Shown here one piece after another: positions 11,191 through 19,246 of a stretch of DNA of 64,000 nt. A model generated the notes under the pieces. That model saw only the letters and a program-made list of their open reading frames with translations, did no database searches and was not told where the DNA came from. The translations under genes were made by a program, and so were the position numbers. Source of the DNA: an uncultured Psychroserpens sp. (GTDB lineage Bacteria > Bacteroidota > Bacteroidia > Flavobacteriales > Flavobacteriaceae); assembly GCF_947492715.1 (NCBI RefSeq), contig NZ_CANLNS010000003.1:124001-188000 (forward strand), given 5' to 3'. Every line of letters starts with the position of its first letter. The stretch's first letter is position 1.

Positions 11191-11466
11191 TTAAACAATT
11201 GCTAGTATGTCACTTTCGCGCATGATGATATAATCTTTACCTTCTAACTTTAATTCTGTTCCAGCATATTTTCCGTAGAGAACAGTATCGCCAGAAGCTA
11301 CAGTCATAGGCTCATCTTTTGTGCCTTTACCAACAGCCACAACTTTTCCTTTTTGTGGTTTTTCTTTTGCATTATCTGGAATGATAATTCCTGAAGCTGT
11401 TTTAGTTTCAGCTTGCATAGGTTCTATAAGAACTCTATCTGCCAATGGTTTAATGTTTAAGCTCAT
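11191..11466 (-). CDS. groES: Co-chaperonin GroES (Cpn10)
   Basis: This 91-residue GroES begins [16 protein letters not shown] and contains the mobile loop (about 17-32) and the conserved [23 protein letters not shown] end. It caps GroEL in protein folding. It is the first gene of a two-gene operon. The upstream 100 nt hold a 7-bp inverted repeat and a strong match to the sigma-54 -24/-12 consensus, described separately, instead of a clear TAnnTTTG box. Confidence 0.97.
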   Translation of the reverse strand: MSLNIKPLADRVLIEPMQAETKTASGIIIPDNAKEKPQKGKVVAVGKGTKDEPMTVASGDTVLYGKYAGTELKLEGKDYIIMRESDILAIV

Positions 11467-11500
11467 TGTTATGTAAGTTTTTTAATTATTAATTTATGAT

Positions 11501-11516
11501 TAACGCTAAAGCGTTA
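11501..11516. repeat. Inverted repeat in the groES leader
   Basis: TAACGCT-AA-AGCGTTA is a perfect 7-bp inverted repeat with a 2-bp spacer. It lies directly downstream of the -24/-12 motif, at about the predicted transcription start. It could be an operator or a small 5' hairpin. It does not match CIRCE. Confidence 0.4.
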
Positions 11517-11533
11517 TGCTAAAAATGTGCCAA
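11516..11533 (-). promoter_or_regulatory. Candidate sigma-54 (-24/-12) promoter of groES-groEL
   Basis: On the minus strand the sequence is TTGGCACATTTTTAGCAT. It matches the sigma-54 consensus YTGGCACG-N4-TTGCW with GG and GC exactly 12 bp apart and only two departures (A for G after TGGCAC, A for the second T of TTGC). Transcription would begin near 11507, leaving a leader of about 40 nt. A receiver-less sigma-54 activator is encoded 2.2 kb upstream in the neighbouring operon. Confidence 0.5.
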
Positions 11534-11566
11534 TGCAAGTTTCCTGACAAAGTTGCAGAAATAAAA

Positions 11567-11590
11567 AATGCCAACTGAGAAGTTGGCATT
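11567..11590 (-). terminator. Rho-independent terminator after secG
   Basis: A 10-bp stem (AATGCCAACT / AGTTGGCATT on the minus strand) with a four-base loop is followed on the minus strand by a run of T. It closes the miaB-to-secG transcript and insulates groES. Confidence 0.85.
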
Positions 11591-11611
11591 GATATATGGT
11601 TTGTCTAATGA

Positions 11612-11965
11612 TTAGCCTCCAATAGAATCTAAAGGATTTGCGATATCATCAGCAGACGTGTCTGGAGTAGTTGCTGGCGTTGTTGTTTGCGTTCCATCGG
11701 TATTTACTTTAGAGTCTTGTGCACCTCCTGCACCAGGAATGGCAAAATTAGAGGTTAAAATAAGCGCTAATAATAAAGTGGCTAAAGCCCAAGTACTCTT
11801 GTCTAAAAAGTCGGTTGTTTTTTTAACACCGCCTAATTGTTGAGTACCACCTCCACCAAAAGATGATGATAATCCTCCTCCTTTAGGGTTTTGTACCATT
11901 ACTACTACTACGAGTAAAAATGACACGATAACGATTAGGATTAAAAATATAGTAAACGTATTCAT
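11612..11965 (-). CDS. secG: Protein-export membrane protein SecG
   Basis: The 117-residue protein has two membrane helices (about 4-24 and 55-76) joined by the SecG loop with NPKGGGLSSSFGGG. The C-terminal tail is rich in Thr, Pro, Asp and Gly, as is usual in Bacteroidota. SecG is the auxiliary subunit of the SecYEG translocon. It is the last gene of the minus-strand operon, 5 nt after the TPR gene. Confidence 0.95.
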   Translation of the reverse strand: MNTFTIFLILIVIVSFLLVVVVMVQNPKGGGLSSSFGGGGTQQLGGVKKTTDFLDKSTWALATLLLALILTSNFAIPGAGGAQDSKVNTDGTQTTTPATTPDTSADDIANPLDSIGG

Positions 11966-11970
11966 TAGTT

Positions 11971-12921
11971 CTATGTATTATTTTCTTGTAATTCTTTTAC
12001 TGCTTTAATTTGGTCTGCAAAGAAACCACTTTTTTCTGGATATTTCAAACTTAAAATTTTATAAGATTGAATCGCCTTTTCATAATTGTGTTGTTCGAGG
12101 TATATTCTGGCTAAAGTCTCTGTCATTAGACCATCGTGAGTCACTTTGTCGCTGGTGTCTATATTCACTTTTGGAGCCTCTTTAGAAGGGATGATTTTAG
12201 GCTTACTTTCTAAAAATTTATCGATGAGTTCAAATTTTTTGCTTACTGAAGCGTCTTTAGTTGCTTCAACCTCTTGTTCTTTATCTTCTGGAACGGCATC
12301 TGTTTCATTGCGTTCAATAGGTTTGAAACTTGTAATTTTTAGCCATTCTGCAAATGAATGTGTTTCGGTTTTATCAAAATCTAAAGGCTTACCAATTTGC
12401 AATTTTTCTTCAGGCGTTTCTTCAATGTGTTTGGCATCTATATCTAGAATGACACGTTCTGGAGTATTATCTTGAAGTGATAAGAAATGAGCAACCTCTT
12501 CTGGTTTTACTTTTTGTTCGAACAGGTTAGGGTCTAGCACACCTTCAGTGTTTTTGATATGCTCTTTTAAGGCGTCGTCAATAGTAACACTTTTATCTAC
12601 TGAAATATCATCAATTTCATTAACCTTAATTCCTTTAAGATGCTCAGAATTTTGCTTGATAATTTGAGATATTTCATTTTGATTAAATGCTTGAGACGTG
12701 ATATAATCAAATAAAATACTTCGGTCTGTTGTATATGCAGCTGTAGTTTTTAATTCTTGATTGTACTTATAACTCTCTTTGTTTTTTAAACCTTTAAGAT
12801 ATAATGCTCGTGCGGCTTGAAAATAAGGGTGTGCATTGCTAAGTGTTAATAATGCATCGGTTTGCTCATTAGTAATGTGCTGCGGATTTTGAAGTATGTA
12901 TGTAAAATCTTTAGTATTCAT
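11971..12921 (-). CDS. Conserved TPR-containing protein of the lptE-secG operon
   Basis: This 316-residue protein has no signal peptide. The N-terminal 80 residues are helical (HPYFQAARALYLKGLKN is TPR-like). The middle (about 110-240) is acidic and charged. A clear TPR unit lies at about 265-305 (LARIYLEQHNYEKAIQSYKILSLKYPEKS). Its start directly abuts the stop of lptE. The same arrangement with secG downstream is common in Flavobacteriia, but no biochemical role is established. A scaffold role at the envelope is possible; I infer nothing more specific. Confidence 0.8.
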   Translation of the reverse strand: MNTKDFTYILQNPQHITNEQTDALLTLSNAHPYFQAARALYLKGLKNKESYKYNQELKTTAAYTTDRSILFDYITSQAFNQNEISQIIKQNSEHLKGIKVNEIDDISVDKSVTIDDALKEHIKNTEGVLDPNLFEQKVKPEEVAHFLSLQDNTPERVILDIDAKHIEETPEEKLQIGKPLDFDKTETHSFAEWLKITSFKPIERNETDAVPEDKEQEVEATKDASVSKKFELIDKFLESKPKIIPSKEAPKVNIDTSDKVTHDGLMTETLARIYLEQHNYEKAIQSYKILSLKYPEKSGFFADQIKAVKELQENNT

Positions 12922-13422
12922 TTACCATTTGGCTAAGGTTGCATTAAAAATGTCTTGGGTTAAGCGTTCAAATATTTCTTCGTGAGCCGTTTCTCTTAAA
13001 GCGCCTTGTAGCAAAGAGCTTCCATCATAGTCATAAAAAAAGGAAAAACGTTGTTCAAACTCTTCGTCGGGCTCATCTTTATCATAAAATCGTACTTGCA
13101 CGGCTACAGTTAATCTGTTTTGAGCGGCAGTACTGTTGGCTTGAGCAGTTGTTGGAGAAATACGGTATTCTACAATTTCCCCCTCATAAACCAAATCACC
13201 ATTTGTAGTGGTGAGATTTAAATTGGTTTGATTGGCGATTAAATCTTGCAATGCCAAGGTAAAGTCTCGGTCAAAACCTGGTTCAATTTGGCTAGCATTA
13301 TTTACAAAGTAATTAACCTGAAACGTTTCGGCATTTAGCTTTTGTACTCCTGTAAATGAGTAAGGGCCGCAACTAAAAAGTAATACAGATATTAATGCTA
13401 TTATGTATTTATATGTTTTCAT
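12922..13422 (-). CDS. lptE: LPS-assembly lipoprotein LptE family
   Basis: The 166-residue precursor has a lipoprotein signal with Cys18 in LLFSCGPYSF. The mature part resembles Bacteroidota LptE, with GPYSFTG at the start, an alpha/beta core and the RLTVAVQVRFYD strand. LptE plugs the LptD barrel that inserts lipopolysaccharide into the outer membrane. It lies in an operon with a small ORF (3 nt upstream) and the TPR protein. The protein is short, and sequence conservation in this family is low, so the gene symbol rests partly on context. Confidence 0.85.
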   Translation of the reverse strand: MKTYKYIIALISVLLFSCGPYSFTGVQKLNAETFQVNYFVNNASQIEPGFDRDFTLALQDLIANQTNLNLTTTNGDLVYEGEIVEYRISPTTAQANSTAAQNRLTVAVQVRFYDKDEPDEEFEQRFSFFYDYDGSSLLQGALRETAHEEIFERLTQDIFNATLAKW

Positions 13423-13425
13423 CTA

Positions 13426-13623
13426 CTAATACGTGTTAGGACGTTTCATTGTAATAAATGCATAGATGTAACCAGCATTATCGGCAACATCAAAATCGAC
13501 ATTAATGAGTCTGTAACCTTGATAGTGCTTTTCGTTAACAAGATCTTCGGCTTCTTTTCTAATCGCTTCAGAGCTATTTCTAGCAAACGATTTTCGAATC
13601 ATAAATATTTCTATGGCTTTCAT
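13426..13623 (-). CDS. Small conserved hypothetical protein upstream of lptE
   Basis: This 65-residue ORF (starts MKAIEIFMIRKSF, ends FITMKRPNTY) ends 3 nt before lptE on the same strand, with no competing frame. Its pattern of a short strand, an amphipathic helix (SSEAIRKEAEDLVNEKHYQGY) and two further strands suggests a small alpha/beta fold. No signal peptide or membrane segment is seen. I do not recognise the family. The tight operon position supports a real gene. Confidence 0.6.
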   Translation of the reverse strand: MKAIEIFMIRKSFARNSSEAIRKEAEDLVNEKHYQGYRLINVDFDVADNAGYIYAFITMKRPNTY

Positions 13624-13722
13624 TGAAGTATGTCTATTTATTTAATATCAAATGTAATCATCTCTAATTTAAAAAGAACATCTATGCTACAACTTTAGTG
13701 TATATGATGTCATAAATTTATC

Positions 13723-14979
13723 CTAAAGATCATACTGTTTAATTTTCCTGTAGAGGGTACGCTCACTAATGCCCAATTCCGCAGCGGCTAACTTACGCTT
13801 GCCTTGATGACGTTCGAGTGATTTTTTAATAAGTTCCAACTCTTTGTCTTGTAAAGATAGCGTTTCTTCCTCTTCAATTTCTTCAGCAAAATGGTACTTG
13901 TCCTGATTTTTATCATCAGGATCATAATGATCATCGGTTTGCTCAGGAATAGCTAGAATCTCCAGGTCTTCAGTATGCGTTTCTTTTTGAGGCTCACCAT
14001 ATATTTTTTGAATTAAACCTTCATTGTCTTTTTGAACCTCGGAAGCATTGCCATTTTTCATGAGTTCCATAGTGAGCTTCTTCAGGTCATTTAAATCACT
14101 TTTCATGTCGAAAAGCACTTTATAAAGAATTTCACGCTCATTGCTAAAATCACTTTCGGATTTAGAGGTGTTAATAACAGCAGGAAGATTATTGCTTCCA
14201 CTAGGTAAATACCCTTGCAGCGTGGCAAAGCTAATGGTTCGATTTTGTTCTAATACTGAAATTTGTTCGGCTACATTTCGTAACTGACGAATATTTCCGT
14301 TCCATCTATGCTTTTGAAGGGCAATAACGGCATCATCAGTTAATTTGATCGTAGGCATTTTATATTTTAGAGCAAAATCACTCGCAAATTTTCTAAACAA
14401 TAAATGGATGTCTTCTTTGCGTTCTCGAAGTGGCGGAATATTAATATCTACAGTGCTTAATCTGTAATATAGATCTTCACGAAACTTCTCTTTTTTTATG
14501 GCCTCGAACATATTAACGTTTGTGGCAGCAACGATTCTAACATTTGTTTTTTGAACCTTACTCGATCCCACTTTAATAAATTCACCGTTTTCCAAAACAC
14601 GCAATAAACGCACTTGAGTGGTCAAGGGTAATTCACCAACTTCATCTAAAAAAATAGTACCACCATCGGCAACTTCAAAATAACCAGAACGTGTTGAGGT
14701 AGCACCTGTAAAAGCGCCTTTTTCATGACCAAACAGTTCACTATCAATTGTGCCTTCAGGAATTGCACCACAGTTTACGGCAATATATTTACCATGCTTT
14801 CGATGCGATAATTGATGTATGATTTTAGGAATACTTTCTTTACCAACACCACTTTCTCCAGTAACCAATACTGAAATATCTGTTGGTGCAACCTGTATCG
14901 CTTTTTCGATAGCCCGGTTGAGTTTTGGGTCGTTTCCTATGATGCCGAAACGTTGTTTTATAGCTTGAATGGATTCCAT
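13723..14979 (-). CDS. Sigma-54 interaction domain transcriptional activator without receiver domain
   Basis: The 418-residue protein begins directly with the AAA+ sigma-54-interaction domain (about 10-245): Walker A GESGVGKE at 41-48, an intact GAFTGA loop at 88-93, Walker B FLDEVGE and the arginine-finger region PPLRERKEDI. A variable acidic linker (about 265-370) separates it from a C-terminal Fis-type helix-turn-helix (about 375-418, AAAELGISERTLYRKIKQY). Lacking a receiver or GAF sensor, it must be controlled by expression or partners. It is 16 nt downstream of miaB, in the operon leading to lptE and secG. The nearby groES promoter looks sigma-54-dependent and is a plausible target. Confidence 0.92.
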   Translation of the reverse strand: MESIQAIKQRFGIIGNDPKLNRAIEKAIQVAPTDISVLVTGESGVGKESIPKIIHQLSHRKHGKYIAVNCGAIPEGTIDSELFGHEKGAFTGATSTRSGYFEVADGGTIFLDEVGELPLTTQVRLLRVLENGEFIKVGSSKVQKTNVRIVAATNVNMFEAIKKEKFREDLYYRLSTVDINIPPLRERKEDIHLLFRKFASDFALKYKMPTIKLTDDAVIALQKHRWNGNIRQLRNVAEQISVLEQNRTISFATLQGYLPSGSNNLPAVINTSKSESDFSNEREILYKVLFDMKSDLNDLKKLTMELMKNGNASEVQKDNEGLIQKIYGEPQKETHTEDLEILAIPEQTDDHYDPDDKNQDKYHFAEEIEEEETLSLQDKELELIKKSLERHQGKRKLAAAELGISERTLYRKIKQYDL

Positions 14980-14995
14980 TTATTTATAATGCTTT

Positions 14996-16441
14996 TTAAT
15001 TCTCCATTGAATACGCGATAGCTTCACCAATAAGTGTCGCACTGGTACAATCTGTTACCTGCATTTTTACTAAATCACCTATATTATAGTGTTCCTTTGG
15101 AAACACCGCAACAATATTCTGAGAGGTTCTTCCAGACCATTGTTGATCTGATTTTTTTGATTCTCTTTCTACTAATACTTCAACAACTGTATTTAAATAT
15201 TCTTTAGTTCTAATCTCACTATGTTCTCTTTGGCGTTGCACAATTTCTGCTAATCGACGCTTTTTTGTTTCCTCTGGAATATCATCTTCCATTTTACGTT
15301 CGGCCATGGTTCCTGGTCGTTCCGAATAGGTGAACATATAACCAAAATTATACTTTACATAGTCCATGAGACTTAACGTATCTTGATGGTCTTGTTCCGT
15401 TTCCGTAGGAAAACCAGCAATTAAATCTTGACTTATAGCACAATTAGGAAGGATGCGTCTAATATTATCGATGAGTTCGAAATATTCTTCACGCGTATGT
15501 AAACGATTCATTTCTTTAAGAATACGATTACTTCCACTTTGAACAGGTAAATGGATATGCTTACAAATATTATCAAACTTTGCCATGGTTTCGATAACAT
15601 CTAGCGTTAAATCTTGGGGATTAGAAGTAGAGAAACGAATACGCATTTTAGGTTGCGCTTTAGCACATAATTCTAAGAGTTGAGCAAAATTTACGGCAGT
15701 AGCCTTTTGCATATCGCTGGCCTTTACAAAGTCTTTTTTAAGTCCGCCACCATACCATAAATAACTATCTACATTTTGTCCAAGAAGTGTCATTTCTTTG
15801 TAGCCTTTGCTCCATAAATCATTCACTTCTTCAATGATACTTTGAGGGTCGCGACTACGCTCACGACCACGTGTAAAAGGAACTACACAAAAGGTGCACA
15901 TATTATCGCAACCTCTTGTAATAGATACAAATGCTGTTACACCATTGGTATTGAGTCTTACAGGAGCAATGTCTCCATAGGTTTCTTCTTTGGAAAGAAT
16001 CACATTAATTGCATCTCTACCTTCATCAACTTCGGCTAAGAGGTTTGGCAAATCTTTATATGCATCTGGACCTACAACGAGATCGACAATTTTTTCTTCT
16101 TCTAAGAACTTTGTTTTGAGGCGTTCTGCCATACAACCTAGAACACCAACTTTCATTTTGGGATTAATACGCTTTACAGCGTTGTATTTTTCAAGACGTT
16201 TTCTAACGGTTTGCTCTGCCTTGTCTCTAATAGAGCAAGTGTTTACTAAAACAAGGTCGGCATCCTCTAAACTTTGAGTGGTATTAAACCCTTGTTCAGA
16301 AAGGATAGATGCAACGATTTCACTATCGCTAAAGTTCATAGCACAACCATAACTTTCAATAAAAAGTTTGCGTGTATTGCCATCTTTTTGTTCTAAAATT
16401 AGATGTTCGCCTTGTTTGCTTTCGTCTATTGTTTTCTCCAT
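14996..16441 (-). CDS. miaB: tRNA-2-methylthio-N6-dimethylallyladenosine synthase MiaB
   Basis: The 481-residue radical-SAM methylthiotransferase adds the 2-methylthio group to i6A37 of tRNAs. It has the N-terminal UPF0004 domain with cluster cysteines (YGCAMN, NTCSIRD, GCMAE), the radical-SAM motif CDNMCTFC (CxxxCxxC) and a C-terminal TRAM domain. The position after Cys in YGCAMN is Ala where Gln is common. The frame continues upstream to a TTG at 16468, but the ATG at 16441 gives the family's usual N-terminus (MEKTIDESKQG) and length. It heads the operon that includes the sigma-54 activator, lptE and secG. Confidence 0.95.
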   Translation of the reverse strand: MEKTIDESKQGEHLILEQKDGNTRKLFIESYGCAMNFSDSEIVASILSEQGFNTTQSLEDADLVLVNTCSIRDKAEQTVRKRLEKYNAVKRINPKMKVGVLGCMAERLKTKFLEEEKIVDLVVGPDAYKDLPNLLAEVDEGRDAINVILSKEETYGDIAPVRLNTNGVTAFVSITRGCDNMCTFCVVPFTRGRERSRDPQSIIEEVNDLWSKGYKEMTLLGQNVDSYLWYGGGLKKDFVKASDMQKATAVNFAQLLELCAKAQPKMRIRFSTSNPQDLTLDVIETMAKFDNICKHIHLPVQSGSNRILKEMNRLHTREEYFELIDNIRRILPNCAISQDLIAGFPTETEQDHQDTLSLMDYVKYNFGYMFTYSERPGTMAERKMEDDIPEETKKRRLAEIVQRQREHSEIRTKEYLNTVVEVLVERESKKSDQQWSGRTSQNIVAVFPKEHYNIGDLVKMQVTDCTSATLIGEAIAYSMEN

Positions 16442-16476
16442 AAATCTTTGAAAGTATTGTACAGTCAATAAGCATG

Positions 16477-16508
16477 CAAAGATAGTATAATTTTAAGTAA
16501 TATGACAA
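16477..16508 (-). promoter_or_regulatory. Bacteroidota promoter for the miaB operon
   Basis: On the minus strand a TTG (16508-16506) is followed after 21 nt by TATCTTTG (16484-16477), a full TAnnTTTG match. The start would be near 16470, about 30 nt before the miaB ATG. An ATGACA-AAG-TGTCAT inverted repeat at 16502-16516 overlaps the -33 region and may bind a regulator. Confidence 0.6.
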
Positions 16509-16583
16509 AGTGTCATAGTTCAATTTGATTTGTAGATGTGTTTTATTTCACGTAATTTGAAATTTAATTTTAATCAACTACAT

Positions 16584-17357
16584 ATGCGTTTAGCAGAAAT
16601 CCAACAAAAAATACAGCGAGCACAAACGCTTGATTTTGGGCAAATTCTTAATGAGAGTATCGAACTATTTAAAAAAGTGTGGCTTCAAGGCTTTCTTATG
16701 CTGCTCATTATGATAGGAATAATGATTCCGTTTATGTTTATTGTCTATATACCTCTGTTTGTATTTGGAATTGCAGATGCAACAAGCCCAGGAGCTTATG
16801 ATGGGTTGGCGCCAATTGCTATGTTGTTCGTGTTTGTAGCTTATTTACTTTTTACGTTTATAATGATTATTATTTCTTTCGGACTTAAAGCAGGTCTCTA
16901 TAGGATTATGCGTCAAAAAGATCAGGATATCATTGGGAATGATGATTATTTTTATTTTTTAAGAAGACCATATCTTGGGAAAACTATAAATCTCTCTTTG
17001 GCTTATTTCGGTATTAGCTTACTTGCTACACTTTTATGTTTTTTTCCAGTCATATATGTCATGGTACCTTTAAATTTATTGATTGTTATCTATGCGTTTA
17101 ATCCAGATTTGTCAAACTCAGATCTTATCAGGTTGAGTTTTGATTTAGGAAATAGAAAGTGGTTAATTGCATTTGGATTGACCTTTGTGGCAGGTTTCTT
17201 AGCGCAAATAGTTGGAATGATGATGTGTATGATAGGTGTGTTTTTCACGGCGTCATTTGCTGCAATTCCGTTGTACTTTATATATAAAAAAGTTGTCGGT
17301 TTTGATGCAGACGATGAAGGTAGTTTAAAAAGAATTGGTGAAAATATAGAGTTTTGA
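16584..17357 (+). CDS. Polytopic membrane protein of unknown function
   Basis: The 257-residue protein begins with a cytoplasmic amphipathic segment (MRLAEIQQKIQRAQ, then DFGQILNESIELFKK). About six hydrophobic helices follow, and the protein ends in a charged tail. The layout (short soluble lead, paired helices, glycine/proline-containing membrane segments) resembles uncharacterised flavobacterial integral membrane proteins. An upstream in-frame ATG at 16536 would add 16 residues; I prefer the internal start because the family-like motif begins there. It is divergent from miaB and 45 nt from the next gene. Function unknown. Confidence 0.75.
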   Translation: MRLAEIQQKIQRAQTLDFGQILNESIELFKKVWLQGFLMLLIMIGIMIPFMFIVYIPLFVFGIADATSPGAYDGLAPIAMLFVFVAYLLFTFIMIIISFGLKAGLYRIMRQKDQDIIGNDDYFYFLRRPYLGKTINLSLAYFGISLLATLLCFFPVIYVMVPLNLLIVIYAFNPDLSNSDLIRLSFDLGNRKWLIAFGLTFVAGFLAQIVGMMMCMIGVFFTASFAAIPLYFIYKKVVGFDADDEGSLKRIGENIEF

Positions 17358-17402
17358 CGCAACCTTTTTAAAGTATTTGCATCTAAAAAGAAACATCTTT
17401 TT

Positions 17403-17840
17403 ATGAGACTACCAAAATTCCTAATGCTGTGCATTTGCGTTACGTTACTTTTAATGAATACCACGTGTGATGAAGACGATTTTATCCCTGAACCTTGTGA
17501 CCAAGTTGCGGTAATTGACAACGGTTTTTTTCAAACGGCAGAATCAAATTTATATACATTAAATGGTGTTGATTTAAACGGAGATTGTTTATTAATTTCT
17601 TTATCGGCAAGTGGGTGTGATGGTAATTCTTGGAGCATGGTTTTAGTTGATTCTGGAGAGGTTTCAGAATCGTTACCAGAACAGCGCTCATTAAAATTTA
17701 TATTCTCTAATACTGAAACTTGTTTAGCTGTTTTTAGTCAAGAACGTTCTTTTGACCTTAGACCATTACAAGTTGAAGGAAGTAATGAAGTGATTTTAAA
17801 TATTGAAGATTTTCCAGAGCCAATAACCTACCAGTATTAA
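17403..17840 (+). CDS. Probable small lipoprotein, function unknown
   Basis: The 145-residue ORF has an N-terminal hydrophobic segment ending at Cys22 (LLLMNTTCDEDD). This would be a non-canonical lipobox followed by an acidic stretch, as in Bacteroidota surface lipoproteins. The mature part has five further Cys residues and reads as an all-beta domain (SLYTLNGV, LLISLSASGCDGNSW, EVILNIEDFPEP). It precedes the LVIVD-repeat lipoprotein gene by 22 nt, so the two form a probable operon. I do not recognise the family. Confidence 0.65.
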   Translation: MRLPKFLMLCICVTLLLMNTTCDEDDFIPEPCDQVAVIDNGFFQTAESNLYTLNGVDLNGDCLLISLSASGCDGNSWSMVLVDSGEVSESLPEQRSLKFIFSNTETCLAVFSQERSFDLRPLQVEGSNEVILNIEDFPEPITYQY

Positions 17841-17862
17841 TAACTAACAAAATAATTATCAG

Positions 17863-19083
17863 ATGAAAAAGATAGCTCTTATACTAGCCGTTATTTTGTG
17901 CTGGTCATGTCATGACGACGACACACAATATGATGTTATAACGATTGCGATTCCGCAGACGATAAGCAAAATGGAATTAAGATCTTCGGTGGTTGTTGAA
18001 GCACCAAAACCCATTTTAGACGTTGGAAAAATTTATGCTTATCAAGATTATATTTTTATAAATGAAAAGTTTAAAGGCGTTCATGTTATTGATAATAGCA
18101 ATCCGCTATCTCCTCAGATGTTGGCCTTTATTAATATTCCTGGAAATGAAGATATTTCAATTAAGAATGACCATCTATATGCCGATAGTGCTGTAGATTT
18201 AGTTGTCTTTAATATTTCCAATTTAAACTCAATTGTTGAAATTGAACGCTTGGAAGATGTTTTTAATGCTTACGATTATCAAATCCCGAACGATGTTGAA
18301 TATGCCGATTATAGTAACTTTAATTCGGAAACTGAAATCATCGTTGGCTGGGATTTAATTCAAGAACGAAGAGAGCGCGTAAATGATGAAGCTATTATTA
18401 CGTTTGATGGTGCAGAAACATTTAGCGATGTAGGCACTGGTGGTTCATTGGCACGATTTCAAATTGTTAATGATTACCTTTATACTGTAGAGCGTTTCAC
18501 AATGAATGTGTTTAATATTACTAGTCTTACTCAGCCTAATTTGGTGCATTCTTATTACGCTGGTTGGAATATAGAAACAATGTTTCATGCTGATGGCTAT
18601 TTATATTTAGGAGGAACAAATGGTATGTTTATCCATAGTATTGAAAATCCAGCGCTACCCGAATATATTTCTGAATTTACACATTGGATAGGGTGTGATC
18701 CTGTTGTTGTTGATGGTGATTATGCCTACTTAACTTTAAGAGGAGGTAATGATTGTGGTCAGGAAGAGAGTGTATTAGAGGTTATTGATGTGAGTGATAA
18801 ATATAATCCAACCCTTGTTGGTCAATATCTTTTGGACAACCCTTATGGTTTAGGATTTAAAGACACTAACTTATTTGTGTGTGATGGGACATCTGGTTTA
18901 AAGGTATTCGATAAAATAGATCCTTTAAATTTACAAATGGTTAATTTATTTAATAACGTGCAAGCTACAGATGTGATTCCATTGGAGGACAGATTACTTA
19001 TGATTTCTGAAAATGCACTATATCAATATGAGTATAGTTCTGAAGATTCTATTGAGCTAATTAGTACATTCATTTTGAATTAA
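17863..19083 (+). CDS. LVIVD-repeat lipoprotein
   Basis: The 406-residue protein has a lipoprotein-type signal (Cys16 in LCWSCHDDD) and then a series of beta-propeller-like blades. Each blade pairs a 'what it does' strand with a VFNISN/VIDNSN/VIDVSD motif, diagnostic of LVIVD repeats (for example HVIDNSNPLSPQM, EVIDVSDKYNPTLVG). These proteins are anchored outside the cytoplasmic membrane, presumably in the outer membrane. Their ligands are generally unknown. It follows the small lipoprotein gene and is closed by a strong terminator. Confidence 0.85.
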   Translation: MKKIALILAVILCWSCHDDDTQYDVITIAIPQTISKMELRSSVVVEAPKPILDVGKIYAYQDYIFINEKFKGVHVIDNSNPLSPQMLAFINIPGNEDISIKNDHLYADSAVDLVVFNISNLNSIVEIERLEDVFNAYDYQIPNDVEYADYSNFNSETEIIVGWDLIQERRERVNDEAIITFDGAETFSDVGTGGSLARFQIVNDYLYTVERFTMNVFNITSLTQPNLVHSYYAGWNIETMFHADGYLYLGGTNGMFIHSIENPALPEYISEFTHWIGCDPVVVDGDYAYLTLRGGNDCGQEESVLEVIDVSDKYNPTLVGQYLLDNPYGLGFKDTNLFVCDGTSGLKVFDKIDPLNLQMVNLFNNVQATDVIPLEDRLLMISENALYQYEYSSEDSIELISTFILN

Positions 19084-19106
19084 AAAAAGATAGAATAAAC
19101 ATAAAC

Positions 19107-19132
19107 AAGCCCGAAATTATCGGGCTTTTTTT
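19107..19132 (+). terminator. Rho-independent terminator after the LVIVD gene
   Basis: An 8-bp stem (AAGCCCGA / TCGGGCTT) with a five-base loop is followed by a run of seven T. Confidence 0.9.
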
Positions 19133-19219
19133 GTAGAAATTCAATAGATGAAAATCACTTTTTTTGGATAAAATACAATCGAAATTCAGGAAAATTAGGA
19201 AGATAACTTATTTTTCATA

Positions 19220-19227
19220 TACATTTG
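19220..19227 (+). promoter_or_regulatory. -7 element of topA
   Basis: TACATTTG is a full TAnnTTTG match, 19 nt before the topA ATG. No good -33 TTG lies at the usual distance, so the assignment is moderate. Confidence 0.45.
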
Positions 19228-19246
19228 TAGCCTCAAAAAATCATAT

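Noticed and set aside
11467-11560. CIRCE/HrcA operator before groES
   Set aside because: The inverted repeat there has 7-bp arms and a 2-bp spacer, unlike the 9-bp arms and 9-bp spacer of CIRCE.
16442-16468. Longer miaB start at 16468
   Set aside because: It needs a TTG and lies at the predicted transcription start; the ATG at 16441 gives the family N-terminus.
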